Source: Bradyrhizobium sp. ORS 285
Lineage (GTDB): Bacteria; Pseudomonadota; Alphaproteobacteria; Rhizobiales; Xanthobacteraceae
Length of the DNA: 64,000 nt
Assembly (NCBI RefSeq): GCF_900176205.1
Contig: NZ_LT859959.1
Coordinates: forward strand, 6,933,001 to 6,997,000
Reading direction: 5' to 3'
Positions within the stretch are counted from its first letter, which is position 1; each line of letters starts with the position of its first letter. The notes below the pieces were generated by a model that saw only the letters and a list, made by a program, of their open reading frames with translations, was not told the DNA's origin and did not search any database. This document shows positions 44,208 to 52,558 of the stretch, one piece after another. The position numbers and the translations under genes are program-made.

Positions 44208-45214
44208 CCGTCGCCGTCGATCTTGCCACGCTCTGGGCGTTCATCATCGCGCTCGCCGTGTTCATCTATGTCGTGATGGACGGCTTCGACCTCGGCCTCG
44301 GCATCCTCTTCCCGCTGTTTCCGGGCAAGCACGACCGCGACGTCATCACCAACACCGTCGCGCCGGTGTGGGACGGCAACGAGACCTGGCTGGTGCTCGG
44401 CGGCGGCGGGCTGATGGCCGCGTTTCCGCTCGCCTATTCCATCCTGCTGCCGGCGCTGTATGCGCCGCTGATCGCGATGCTGGTCGGGCTGATCTTCCGC
44501 GGCGTCGCCTTCGAATTCCGCTGGCGCACGCGCGCCACACGCAATCTCTGGGACATCGCCTTCGCCGGCGGCTCCTGGGTCGCGGCGCTGGCGCAGGGCA
44601 TCGCGCTCGGCGCCATCCTGCAGGGCGTGCATGTCGAGGGCCGCCACTATGCCGGCGGCTGGTGGGACTGGCTGACGCCGTTTTCCATCCTCACCGGCGT
44701 GTCGCTGGTCGCAGGCTACGCGCTGCTCGGCGCCACCTGGCTGATCCTGAAGACCGAGGGCGATCTGCGCGACAAGGCCTACCGCATCGCCTGGGTGCTC
44801 CTGTTCATGATGCTGCTCGCGATCGCCGCCGTGAGCCTGGCGACGCCGCTGCTGACCATCCAATATGCCCAGCGCTGGTTCAGCTGGCCCGCGATCGTGT
44901 TGACCGCACCGGTGCCGCTCGCCGTCGTCGGCGTCACCGTGCTGCTGATGAAGAACCTCGCCCAGAAGCATGACGGCTGGCCGTTCTTTCTCGCGCTCGC
45001 GCTGTTCTTCCTCTCCTACGCGGGCCTCGGCATCAGCATGTATCCCTACATCGTGCCGCAGAGCGTCACGATCTGGCAGGCGGCGGCGCCCGAGCGCAGC
45101 CAGCTGATAATGCTGCCCGGCGTGCTGGTGCTGGTGCCGCTGATTCTCGGCTACACCGCATGGGCCTATTGGGTGTTTCGCGGCAAGGTCGGCCACGACG
45201 CCGGCTATCATTGA
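44204..45214 (+). CDS. cydB: cytochrome bd-type ubiquinol oxidase subunit II (cyanide-insensitive type)
   Basis: A 336-residue subunit II with about eight membrane segments. Family segments are FIYVVMDGFDLGLGILFPL near the N-terminus, VWDGNETWLVLGGGGLMAAFP and the late SYAGLGISMYPYIVP. It pairs with subunit I as a heterodimer. Its ATG overlaps the subunit I stop (ATGA) and its stop overlaps the start of a 41-residue peptide (TGATG), so all three are translationally coupled. Confidence 0.95.
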   Translation: MTVAVDLATLWAFIIALAVFIYVVMDGFDLGLGILFPLFPGKHDRDVITNTVAPVWDGNETWLVLGGGGLMAAFPLAYSILLPALYAPLIAMLVGLIFRGVAFEFRWRTRATRNLWDIAFAGGSWVAALAQGIALGAILQGVHVEGRHYAGGWWDWLTPFSILTGVSLVAGYALLGATWLILKTEGDLRDKAYRIAWVLLFMMLLAIAAVSLATPLLTIQYAQRWFSWPAIVLTAPVPLAVVGVTVLLMKNLAQKHDGWPFFLALALFFLSYAGLGISMYPYIVPQSVTIWQAAAPERSQLIMLPGVLVLVPLILGYTAWAYWVFRGKVGHDAGYH

Positions 45215-45339
45215 TGGCCACGGAGCAACCTGCCCCGCTCGCGAAACGTCTCGCCTGGTTTGTCGTGCTGTGGCTGGCCGGCGTCGCGACGGTCGGGACA
45301 GTCGCCTTCCTGTTGCGGCTCTGGATGAAGCTCGGATGA
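45214..45339 (+). CDS. 41-residue DUF2474-type accessory peptide of cytochrome bd
   Basis: A short protein, MATEQPAPLAKRLAWFVVLW followed by the rest of one membrane helix and a basic C-terminus. Size, position directly after subunit II and the single helix fit DUF2474 proteins, the probable CydX-like third subunit in the cyanide-insensitive branch. It is too short for most automatic gene finders. ATG 45214 overlaps the subunit II stop. Confidence 0.85.
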   Translation: MATEQPAPLAKRLAWFVVLWLAGVATVGTVAFLLRLWMKLG

Positions 45340-45448
45340 CAGCGGACGACCTGCGCTCAGCTTGACTTTGCCACGAATATGCCCCTGAAATTTGGCGGGT
45401 GGATTTGATCGGGCAAGCTTCGCAGGGGTCCGTTGAGGAGAGCTTTGA

Positions 45449-46042
45449 ATGCCGAGTTTCCGTCGCCTGCTGTGTGCCACCAGCGCCATCATCGCGCTGG
45501 CGCTGTCCACATCGCACAGCTTCGCCCAGTCCGAGGACCCGGGCGATCAGCCCGGTCTCGTCGCCGATGACGGCTACGAGCTCGATCCCGAGTGGCGCAA
45601 GCAGGTCGTCTATTTCCGCACCAACGAGCCGCCCGGGACGATCATCGTGTCCACCGCCGAGCGCCACCTCTATCTGGTGCAGCCGGGCGGCCGCGCCATC
45701 CGCTACGGCATCGGCGTCGGCCGTGACGGCTTCCAGTGGCAGGGACTGCTCGCGATCACCAAGAAGGCGGAGTGGCCGGACTGGACGCCGCCGCCGGAGA
45801 TGATCCAGCGCCAGCCTTATCTGCCGCGCTTCATGGCCGGCGGCCCCGGTAATCCCTTGGGCGCGCGCGCCATGTATCTGGGCACCACCGTGTACCGCAT
45901 CCACGGCACCAATCAGCCCTGGACCATCGGCAGCAAGATTTCCTCCGGCTGCTTCCGCCTGGTGAATGCCGATGTCGCCGACCTCTACGACCGTGTGCCC
46001 GTCGGCACCAAGGTCGTGGTGCGGCAGAAGCCGGAACTGTGA
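45449..46042 (+). CDS. L,D-transpeptidase (YkuD domain)
   Basis: A 197-residue exported enzyme. The signal peptide is PSFRRLLCATSAIIALALST, and the YkuD domain covers about residues 64-195 with the active-site His152 (IHGTN) and Cys168 (SSGCFRLVNADVADLYDRV). Such enzymes make 3-3 cross-links in peptidoglycan or attach lipoproteins to it, in the periplasm. GGAGAG lies upstream of the ATG. It is monocistronic, with no clear link to its neighbours. Confidence 0.93.
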   Translation: MPSFRRLLCATSAIIALALSTSHSFAQSEDPGDQPGLVADDGYELDPEWRKQVVYFRTNEPPGTIIVSTAERHLYLVQPGGRAIRYGIGVGRDGFQWQGLLAITKKAEWPDWTPPPEMIQRQPYLPRFMAGGPGNPLGARAMYLGTTVYRIHGTNQPWTIGSKISSGCFRLVNADVADLYDRVPVGTKVVVRQKPEL

Positions 46043-46108
46043 CGGCGGCGATTGCCGCCGGACATTCAGACATCGCTTTGTCCTGACATTTTCTGAAAGA
46101 GATTCACC

Positions 46109-47146
46109 ATGCGCACTTTCCGAGGCGGCCTGCTGATCGGGCTCGCCGTTGCCGTGCTCGTCGCGGCGCTCGCCGTCACCTATGAGATGTACGACACCCG
46201 CACGCTGAAGCGCACCGTCCGCCGCGGCGAGGTGCTGTGCGGCGTCAATGCCGGCCTGCCCGGCTTCTCGATTCCCGACGACAAGGGCAACTGGACCGGA
46301 TTCGACGTCGACTTCTGCCGCGCGGTCGCCGCGGCGATCTTCGACGATCCGAAGAAGGCGAAGTTCGTGCCGCTCGACGCCAATGAGCGCTTCAAGGAGC
46401 TGCAGAGCCGCAAGGTCGACATCCTCTCGCGCAACACCACCTGGTCGATGGCGCGCGAGCAGAACTACGACCTGTATTTCCCGGCGGTCGCCTATTACGA
46501 CGGCCAGGGCTTCATGGTGCCGCGCTCGCGCAAGCTGGAGACCGCGCTCGACCTCAACGGCAGCAAGGTCTGCGTGCAGGACTCGACCACCAACGCGCTC
46601 AACGTGTCCGACTACTTCCGCGCCAACAACATGAAGTACGAGGAGGTCAAGCTGCCGAAGCTCGACGACGTCCTCAAGGCCTATGACAGCGGCAAGTGCG
46701 ACACCTTCACCGCCGACGTCTCGCAGCTCTACGCGCTGCGGCTGGTGCTGACAAAGCCGGGCGATCACGACATCCTGCCCGACCTGATCTCCAAGGAGCC
46801 GCTCGCGCCGGTGGTCCGCCAGCGCGATGACGACTGGATGATGATCGTGAAGTGGACGCTGTACGCGATGATCAATGCCGAGGAGCTCGGCATCACCTCC
46901 AAGAACATCGACGAGGCGTTGAAGTCGAAGAAGCCGGACCTGATGCGGCTGGTCGGCAATGAGGGCACCTACGGCCAGGATCTCGGCCTGTCGAAGGACT
47001 GGGCGGCACGCATCATCCGCCACGTCGGCAATTACGGCGAAGTCTATGAGCGCAACGTCGGCAGCGAGTCGAAGCTGAAGATCCCGCGCGGCATGAACCA
47101 GCTGTGGAACGCCGGCGGCATCCAGTATGCGCCACCGATCAGGTGA
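46109..47146 (+). CDS. AapJ-like amino-acid ABC substrate-binding protein, orphan
   Basis: A 345-residue SBP_bac_3 protein similar to the general L-amino-acid binding protein AapJ/BztA (LCGVNAGLPGFSIPDDKGNW, ILSRNTTWSMAREQ, TFTADVSQLYALR). The N-terminal helix (GLLIGLAVAVLVAALAVTYE) lacks an obvious cleavage site, so it may be membrane anchored. The usual permease and ATPase genes aapQMP are not adjacent. It may serve a transporter encoded elsewhere. The ATG has AAGAGA upstream. Confidence 0.9.
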   Translation: MRTFRGGLLIGLAVAVLVAALAVTYEMYDTRTLKRTVRRGEVLCGVNAGLPGFSIPDDKGNWTGFDVDFCRAVAAAIFDDPKKAKFVPLDANERFKELQSRKVDILSRNTTWSMAREQNYDLYFPAVAYYDGQGFMVPRSRKLETALDLNGSKVCVQDSTTNALNVSDYFRANNMKYEEVKLPKLDDVLKAYDSGKCDTFTADVSQLYALRLVLTKPGDHDILPDLISKEPLAPVVRQRDDDWMMIVKWTLYAMINAEELGITSKNIDEALKSKKPDLMRLVGNEGTYGQDLGLSKDWAARIIRHVGNYGEVYERNVGSESKLKIPRGMNQLWNAGGIQYAPPIR

Positions 47147-47206
47147 CGGACTACGGCGTTGTCTGAGATCATGGACGTGATTCGGCATCATAAGCGGCTG
47201 GCTCGG

Positions 47207-47376
47207 TGTACCTCGCCCCGCTTGCGGGGTCGCGACGAGCTTCGCTCGCACTGAGAGGTCGGATTGCATCGCAAGATGCAATCCGGGTGAGGGGGTACAG
47301 GTCTCACCACGAACACTTCCCGTGCGTCTGCCCCTCACCCCAACCCTCTCCCCGTAAGAACGGGGCGAGGGAGCGC
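47207..47376. repeat. paired GC-rich palindromes (CTCTCC/GAGAGG family)
   Basis: The left arm has cctcgccccgcttgcggggt and gagaggtcggattgc, and the right arm has gcaatccgggtgagggg and ctctccccgtaagaacgggg. It is part of a 1,007-bp gene-free region between the AapJ-like gene and the fasciclin gene. Confidence 0.75.
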
Positions 47377-47481
47377 ACCGTTCACTGCGCGAGAGCTCGA
47401 ATCTCGACATGAACGACATTGATCTCGCGACGCTCCGTGCGTCCGAGCTTTGGCAAATTCTCCGCCCTCTTCAAATCGAGG

Positions 47482-47588
47482 GCGCAGGGAAGGCCAGGTG
47501 CCGACTGGCACCTGCGGCCCGCCTGCGAAAAAAAATGCAGGCGGCAGGAACCACAGGCTCAGCCGCATCGACCCGGCCTTCCCTGCGC
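47482..47588. other. structured multi-stem element (three-stem junction)
   Basis: A closing stem of 14 perfect base pairs (gcgcagggaaggcc at 47482-47495 with ggccttccctgcgc at 47575-47588) encloses two further perfect hairpins: aggtgcc/ggcacct at 47496-47513 with a 4-base loop, and cgcctgc/gcaggcg at 47520-47543 with an A-rich loop. The rest of the interior (47544-47574) is unpaired or weakly paired. The remaining sequence to 48153 holds no gene I trust; a 208-codon frame through it lacks codon bias, a ribosome binding site and recognisable domains. This is a candidate RNA structure or cruciform. Confidence 0.6.
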
Positions 47589-48153
47589 GATGGGCTTAAC
47601 GGTTATGGCGCGCTCTCCTCGGTGTCCGGCTGTTTAGCCACCGTCGCCCGCGCGATGCGCCAACATCGTCGCGAGCTTGACGCCAGCTTCGGGGCGCCAG
47701 GACCACGCGCTTTCACGTCCGCACCGGTGTCGTTCGTCGGCATGATCTCTCACGCTGCGACCCGATGCGGCCATCGCATCATCAGCCCGACACTCGTGAC
47801 GACCGCGAAGCGTCCCTCTTGTGGGCCAAGACGCGCGGAGTGTGCGGCTGATTTGCCCGACGACACAACGCCCGTCGGATTGCGACAAAATGGCACGACG
47901 GGCAGCGCGCCTGCGAATACCGCGCAATTAGTTCAGCGGATTCATGCGCCTCGCGCGGCCCACTTGAAGACCGGCATTCGACCCTCACGAGTTCGTGAAC
48001 GCGTTCTCAAATCCATCCGATCACGGCGGTCGTAACGACCTCGACCAATCCGGTCGGGGCGATGCGACCCTGGACCACAGGGGAGAACAAGGGCCGCAAA
48101 TCCTTTTTGCGCATCAGCCAACTCATCAGTTCAGTTCACAAGGAAAAACTCGA

Positions 48154-48666
48154 ATGACGCTGGGATTCCGTTCGTTCGTTGCCGGCGCGTTGATGCTGGG
48201 CGCGCTCTCCATCTCCGCTACCGCCGCTCGCGCTGCCGATATCGTCGATACCGCCGTTGGCGCCGGCCAGTTCAAGACGCTGGTCGCCGCCGCGAAGGCT
48301 GCGGGTGTCGTGCCGGTGCTGAAGAGCAAGGGTCCGTTCACCGTGTTCGCGCCGACCGACGCGGCGTTCGCTGCGCTGCCGCCGGGCACGGTCGAGGATC
48401 TCCTCAAGCCGAAGAACAGGGGCAAGCTCGCCGCCATCCTGAAGTATCACGTGATCCCGGGCGCGGTGAAGGCGGGCGACGTCGCCGGCAAGAAGCTCAG
48501 CGTCAAGACCGCGCAGGGCCAGAAGGTCGACGTCGACGGCACGATGTTCGGCGTGCAGGTCAACGACGCGCACGTCGTGCAGGCCGACATCGTGGCTTCG
48601 AACGGCGTCATCCACGTCATCGACAAGGTGCTGCTGCCGCCGGCCAAGGCGCCGAAGCATCACTGA
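48154..48666 (+). CDS. secreted fasciclin-domain protein
   Basis: A 170-residue protein with a signal peptide (TLGFRSFVAGALMLGALSIS, cleavage after ARA) and one FAS1 domain (about 30-165). The FAS1 boxes are visible: FTVFAPTDAAFAALPPGT (H1-type) and the C-terminal IVASNGVIHVIDKVLLPP. FAS1 proteins mediate adhesion at the cell surface; rhizobial homologues such as Nex18 are linked to host interaction. ATG 48154 has AAGGA upstream; the upstream open frame is unsupported. Confidence 0.92.
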   Translation: MTLGFRSFVAGALMLGALSISATAARAADIVDTAVGAGQFKTLVAAAKAAGVVPVLKSKGPFTVFAPTDAAFAALPPGTVEDLLKPKNRGKLAAILKYHVIPGAVKAGDVAGKKLSVKTAQGQKVDVDGTMFGVQVNDAHVVQADIVASNGVIHVIDKVLLPPAKAPKHH

Positions 48667-48690
48667 TCAGACGAGAGCATTGAGATATCG

Positions 48691-48724
48691 AGAGCGCGCC
48701 GTTGATGACGGCGCGCTCTTTGTT
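48691..48724 (+). terminator. Rho-independent terminator of the fasciclin gene
   Basis: The arms agagcgcgccgt (48691-48702) and acggcgcgctct (48708-48719) form a perfect 12-bp stem with a 5-base loop followed by ttgtt. It lies 25 bp after the stop codon. Confidence 0.85.
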
Positions 48725-48806
48725 CGTGAGCTCCGAGGTCGCGACGTTCAAGATCGCAGGGACGCAACTGGCCTATGAGGGCCGATACCGTCGCAACAAG
48801 AACGGT

Positions 48807-48930
48807 GTCGTCCCGGCCTTTGAGCCGGGACCCATAACCACCGTCTGGAGTTTGGCGAACGCTGGAGCTACCAGCGCACGTCGCCACATCCCCCTGTGGT
48901 TATGGGTCCCGGCGTTCGCCGGGACGACAG
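48807..48930. repeat. palindromic element, gtcccggcgttcgccgggac family
   Basis: The left arm cgtcccggcctttgagccgggacccataacca and the right arm tggttatgggtcccggcgttcgccgggacgacag are inverted copies, each with an internal palindrome. The same family is at 56087 and 61287. Part of a 443-bp gene-free region. Confidence 0.85.
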
Positions 48931-48972
48931 CGGTGAGTGTGGCGCCACCTGGGCCGACACACAAAGACTATC

Positions 48973-49065
48973 GTACCCCGCGAAGGCGGGGTACCCAATA
49001 CGCCGCGGCCCCTCGATTGATCACTGCGGTCTCGGCGTACTAGATCGTCCGCCTTCGCGGACGAT
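48973..49065. repeat. two short gaaggc-loop palindromes
   Basis: gtaccccgcgaaggcggggtac (48973-48994) and atcgtccgccttcgcggacgat (49044-49065) are hairpins with related loops in opposite orientation, and so look like the two arms of one element of a further palindromic family. Confidence 0.65.
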
Positions 49066-49109
49066 GACAGTGGAGAGTGGAGCCAGAGCGAGGCCGACAA
49101 CGAGGTGGC

Positions 49110-50249
49110 TTAGTAGCCCCTCAGCTCCGCCAGCTGCGCCGCGTGGTAGTTCGCATCCCCCAGCAGCTCCTCGCACACCCGCGCGCGCTTCATGAAGAAG
49201 CCGATGTCGAACTGGTCGGTCATGCCCATGCCGCCATGCATCTGCACGCCCTCCTGCACCGCACGGGTGGCGGTGGCGCCGGCGCGGGCTTTGGCCACGG
49301 CGACGGCGGCGGCCGCACCCGCAGGATCCGCATCGAGCGCCTGCAGCGCTTTGAGCACGGCGGCGCGCGTAATCTCGATCTCGATGTAGAGCTGGGCGGC
49401 GCGGTGCTGCAGCGCCTGGAATTCGCCGATCGCCTTGCCGAACTGCTTGCGCTCCTTGAGATAGGCGACCGTGCGGCCGAACACCTCCTCGCTCAGGCCG
49501 ACCATCTCGGAGGCGACGGCACCGCGCCCGAGATCAAGCACGCTGCCGAGCACGGCCGCGCCGCCATCAACCTCGCCCAGCACGTGATCGGCGGTGACCT
49601 CGACATTGTCGAAGGTGATGCGCGCGGCGTTGTGCGCGTCGACCATGATGGTGCGCTCGATTGCCACGCCCTTGGCCCTGGGATCGACCAGGAACAGCGC
49701 CAGGCCGTCGCGCTCGCCCGGCGCGCCGGCGCTGCGCGCGACGACCAGCAGCAGATCGGCGACATGGCCATCGACCACCATCGCCTTGGCACCGCTGAGC
49801 TTGAAACCGTTGCCGGAGCGCACGGCCTGAAGCGACGTGTGCAGCGGGCGATGCTTGGCGCCTTCATCGAGCGCGAGCGCCGCGAGCAGCTTGCCGCTGG
49901 CGATCTTCGGCAGATACTCCGATTTCTGCGCCGCCGAGCCGGCGCGGGCCAGCGCCGACGCCGACAGCACCGCCGTCGCCAGGAACGGCGACGGCATCAA
50001 GGTGCGGCCGATCTCCTCCATCACGACACCGGCCTCGACCGCGCCGAGCCCGGAGCCGCCGTGCTCCTCCGGCACGAGCAGGCCGGCAAAGCCCATCTCG
50101 GCGAAGGTCGCCCAGAGCTCCCGGGAGAAGCCGGTCTCGTCTCTGGTGTCGCGCAGCTTGCGCAGATGCGCCACCGGCGCGTGATCGGAGATCAGACCGC
50201 GCGCGCTGTCGCGCAGCATGGATTGTTCTTCGGTGAGGAGGAGAGGCAT
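49110..50249 (-). CDS. acyl-CoA dehydrogenase, small-subunit type
   Basis: A 379-residue FAD-dependent acyl-CoA dehydrogenase. N-terminal helical domain to about 115, a beta domain, then the C-terminal helical domain with KERKQFGKAIGEFQALQH and MHGGMGMTDQFDIGFFMKRA. It introduces a 2,3 double bond into an acyl-CoA and passes electrons to ETF. It is the downstream member of a pair with the 399-residue dehydrogenase at 50404, separated by 154 bp with a repeat. Such pairs (as in pimeloyl-CoA degradation) often form heteromers. The acyl substrate is not known. Confidence 0.92.
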   Translation of the reverse strand: MPLLLTEEQSMLRDSARGLISDHAPVAHLRKLRDTRDETGFSRELWATFAEMGFAGLLVPEEHGGSGLGAVEAGVVMEEIGRTLMPSPFLATAVLSASALARAGSAAQKSEYLPKIASGKLLAALALDEGAKHRPLHTSLQAVRSGNGFKLSGAKAMVVDGHVADLLLVVARSAGAPGERDGLALFLVDPRAKGVAIERTIMVDAHNAARITFDNVEVTADHVLGEVDGGAAVLGSVLDLGRGAVASEMVGLSEEVFGRTVAYLKERKQFGKAIGEFQALQHRAAQLYIEIEITRAAVLKALQALDADPAGAAAAVAVAKARAGATATRAVQEGVQMHGGMGMTDQFDIGFFMKRARVCEELLGDANYHAAQLAELRGY

Positions 50250-50280
50250 GGCGTTTCCTGAATTTCTTCTGAAGTTTCGC

Positions 50281-50397
50281 TCTCAACCCTCATGGTGAGG
50301 AGTGCGCCTCTCGGCGCACGTCTCGAACCATGAGGCCATTGTCGGGCCTCATCCTTCGAGACGCGCGCCAAGAGGCACGCTCCTCAGGATGAGGGGA
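50281..50397. repeat. palindromic element, ctcaaccctyatggtgagga family
   Basis: The second copy of the element at 12023-12135, with atggtgaggag, gtctcgaaccatgaggcc, ctcatccttcgagacgcg and gctcctcaggatgagg in the same order. It lies between the two acyl-CoA dehydrogenase genes. Confidence 0.87.
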
Positions 50398-50403
50398 AAC
50401 TGG

Positions 50404-51603
50404 TTACGCCCCCGGGAGATCGAGGATGCGCTTGGCGACGATGCCGAGCATGACCTCGGAGGTGCCGCCTTCGATGGAGTTCGCTTTCGTGCGCAGCCAC
50501 GCGCGGGGCCGGGCGCCCTCGTGCGAGCGCGCGCTCTCCCATTCCAGCGCGTCGATGCCGCCCGATGACATCAGGAGCTCGTGGCGGCGCTTGTTGAGCT
50601 CGGTGCCGTAATACTTCATCGCCGACGAGAACGCCGGGTGACCCTGCCCGGCCTTGGCGAGATCGACCATGCGCTCGGCGGCCGCGGCGAGCGCGGCCTC
50701 GTCAACATCGAAGGTTGCGATCTCGGCGCGCAGCAGCGCATCGTCGAGCCGGCCCTGCGCATCGCTGCCGACGGAGTCAGCCGCGACCTGGCCGAGCGGA
50801 CGGCTGCCGCCGCGCTCGCCCATGCCGGAGATCATCGCGCGCTCGTGCTGCAGCAGATATTTGGCGACGTCCCAGCCGCGGTTGACGGTGCCGAGCACAT
50901 TAACCTTGGGCACGCGGACATTGTCGAAGAAGGTTTCGCAGAACGGCGAGCGGCCGGAGATCAGGAGGATCGGCTTGGTCGACACGCCCTTCGAGGTCAT
51001 ATCGAACAGGATGAAGCTGATGCCGTCATGCTTCTTCGCCGCGGGATCGGTGCGCACCAGGCAGAAGATCCAATCGGCGTAGTTGGCGTAGGACGTCCAG
51101 ATCTTCTGGCCGTTGATGATGTAGTCGTCGCCGTCGCTCTCCGCGCGCGTCTGCAGCGAGGCGAGATCGGAGCCGGCGTTCGGCTCGGAATAGCCCTGGC
51201 ACCAGCGAATGAGACCGGCGGTGATCTTGGGCAGATGCTCGCGCTTCTGCGCGTCGGTGCCGTATTTCAGCAGCGCCGGTCCGAGCATCGAGATGCCGAA
51301 CGAGGTGATCGGCGCACGCGCGCCGATCGCGGCCATCTCCTGGCGCACGATCTTGGCCTCCTCGCCATCGAGGCCGCCGCCGCCATATTCTTTCGGCCAG
51401 TGCGGAACGGTCCAGCCCTTGTCGCGCATGCGCTCGAACCAGATGCGCTGCGGCTCGGAGGAGAATTTCGCGTTGCGGCCGCCCCAGAACGTGTCCTCGT
51501 CCGAGGTCATCGGCCGGCGCATTTCGGGCGGGCAGTTCGCCTCCAGCCAAGCCCGCGTTTCGCGGCGGAATGTGTCGAGATCGGCCATCTTTGAATAGAC
51601 CAT
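50404..51603 (-). CDS. acyl-CoA dehydrogenase, large-subunit type
   Basis: A 399-residue acyl-CoA dehydrogenase. Typical segments are GWTVPHWPKEYGGGGLDGEE, RWCQGYSEPNAGSDLASLQT (FAD/substrate contact) and a C-terminal SIEGGTSEVMLGIVAKRIL. ATG 51603 has GAGG seven bases upstream; another ATG at 51588 is close behind, and an open frame to 52143 is unsupported. It belongs with the gene at 49110 as a likely heteromeric dehydrogenase of CoA-thioester catabolism, possibly of dicarboxylic or alicyclic acids. Confidence 0.92.
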   Translation of the reverse strand: MVYSKMADLDTFRRETRAWLEANCPPEMRRPMTSDEDTFWGGRNAKFSSEPQRIWFERMRDKGWTVPHWPKEYGGGGLDGEEAKIVRQEMAAIGARAPITSFGISMLGPALLKYGTDAQKREHLPKITAGLIRWCQGYSEPNAGSDLASLQTRAESDGDDYIINGQKIWTSYANYADWIFCLVRTDPAAKKHDGISFILFDMTSKGVSTKPILLISGRSPFCETFFDNVRVPKVNVLGTVNRGWDVAKYLLQHERAMISGMGERGGSRPLGQVAADSVGSDAQGRLDDALLRAEIATFDVDEAALAAAAERMVDLAKAGQGHPAFSSAMKYYGTELNKRRHELLMSSGGIDALEWESARSHEGARPRAWLRTKANSIEGGTSEVMLGIVAKRILDLPGA

Positions 51604-51756
51604 GCCCAGTCCTCGCGCGTTTCCATGTTTGCTGTCGTTGGAACGACCTAACCTCAGCACGTCAGGGAATTCAATATCGATGTCACCGCGGCCGGCTCGC
51701 CTTGCCAGCCGATCTATGGTCATGATGCCGCCGCGTGAAAATACGAGGAAACGACC

Positions 51757-52302
51757 ATGCGCCTGAAACTTCTTTCGCCTGGCGAAATGAGCGCTGACCA
51801 GCGCCAGACCTATGACGAATCGATCGCCAGCAAGCGCGGCTCGCCGCCGCCGCCGATGATGGCCTGGCTCAACAGCCCGGAGATGGCGCGGCATGCGACC
51901 CGGCTCGGCGCCTTCCTGCGCTATGACACGGTGTTTCCGGCTGCGCTGTCGGAGATCGCGATCCTGGTGACGGCACGGCATTGGACCGCGCATTACGAAT
52001 GGTACGCGCATAAGCGGCTGGCGCTGGCGGGCGGTTTGGACATCAAGATCATCGACGACATCCGCGACCGCCGCACGCCGGCGTTTTCCGATGCCAAGGC
52101 GCAGATGATCTACGATGTCGCGAAGTCGCTGCATGAGGGACATGGGCTGACGGATGCGCTCTATGCCGAGGCGATCGCCACGCTCGGCGAACGCGGCCTG
52201 GTCGAGATCATCGGCCTGTGCGGCTACTACACGATGGTCTCGATGACGCTGAACGCGTTCGAGTTCGATCTGCCGGAGGGCGAGGTGTCGGAGTTGAAGT
52301 AG
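51757..52302 (+). CDS. carboxymuconolactone decarboxylase family protein
   Basis: A 181-residue all-helical AhpD/CMD-family protein. The region FPAALSEIAILVTARHWTAH fits the family core, but the redox CXXC of AhpD is missing, so a CMD-like or unknown role is more likely than peroxidase. It is divergent from the acyl-CoA dehydrogenase pair across 153 bp and may be part of the same catabolic regulon. The ATG is preceded by gaggaa. Confidence 0.85.
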   Translation: MRLKLLSPGEMSADQRQTYDESIASKRGSPPPPMMAWLNSPEMARHATRLGAFLRYDTVFPAALSEIAILVTARHWTAHYEWYAHKRLALAGGLDIKIIDDIRDRRTPAFSDAKAQMIYDVAKSLHEGHGLTDALYAEAIATLGERGLVEIIGLCGYYTMVSMTLNAFEFDLPEGEVSELK

Positions 52303-52349
52303 TCAGGAGCACGACAGCGCTCCCGCCGCTACGGTGCCCATGACTGCGC

Positions 52350-52510
52350 CCTCTCCCCTTGTGGGAGAGGGCTACACCGCGGGCAGCTACAAACTCACTC
52401 CGGTGAGGGGTTCGTGCCGCATACTCAGGCCGTCGCCCGGGGCAACCCCTCACCCGGTTTCGATGCTTCGCATCGAAACCACCCTCTCCCACAAGGGGAG
52501 AGGGTACACC
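52350..52510. repeat. paired palindromes, ctctccccttgtgggagagg family
   Basis: The left arm ccctctccccttgtgggagaggg and the right arm ccctctcccacaaggggagaggg are inverted copies, with a gggtttcgatgcttcgcatcgaaacc-like hairpin between. It separates the convergent CMD-family and MFS genes and may stop transcription in both directions. Confidence 0.8.
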
Positions 52511-52558
52511 GCCCGATCCGCTCGACGGGTGAGCCTATTTGTTGCGTGCGAGCTCTTT

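Noticed and set aside
43613..47419. 1,268-codon minus-strand open frame opposite cydAB and neighbours
   Set aside because: Same reason: an antisense shadow of GC-rich genes, with no start signal or recognisable domain.
47409..48035. 208-codon plus-strand frame in the gap before the fasciclin gene
   Set aside because: It crosses the structured element, has no ribosome binding site, and shows no domain or lineage-typical codon bias.
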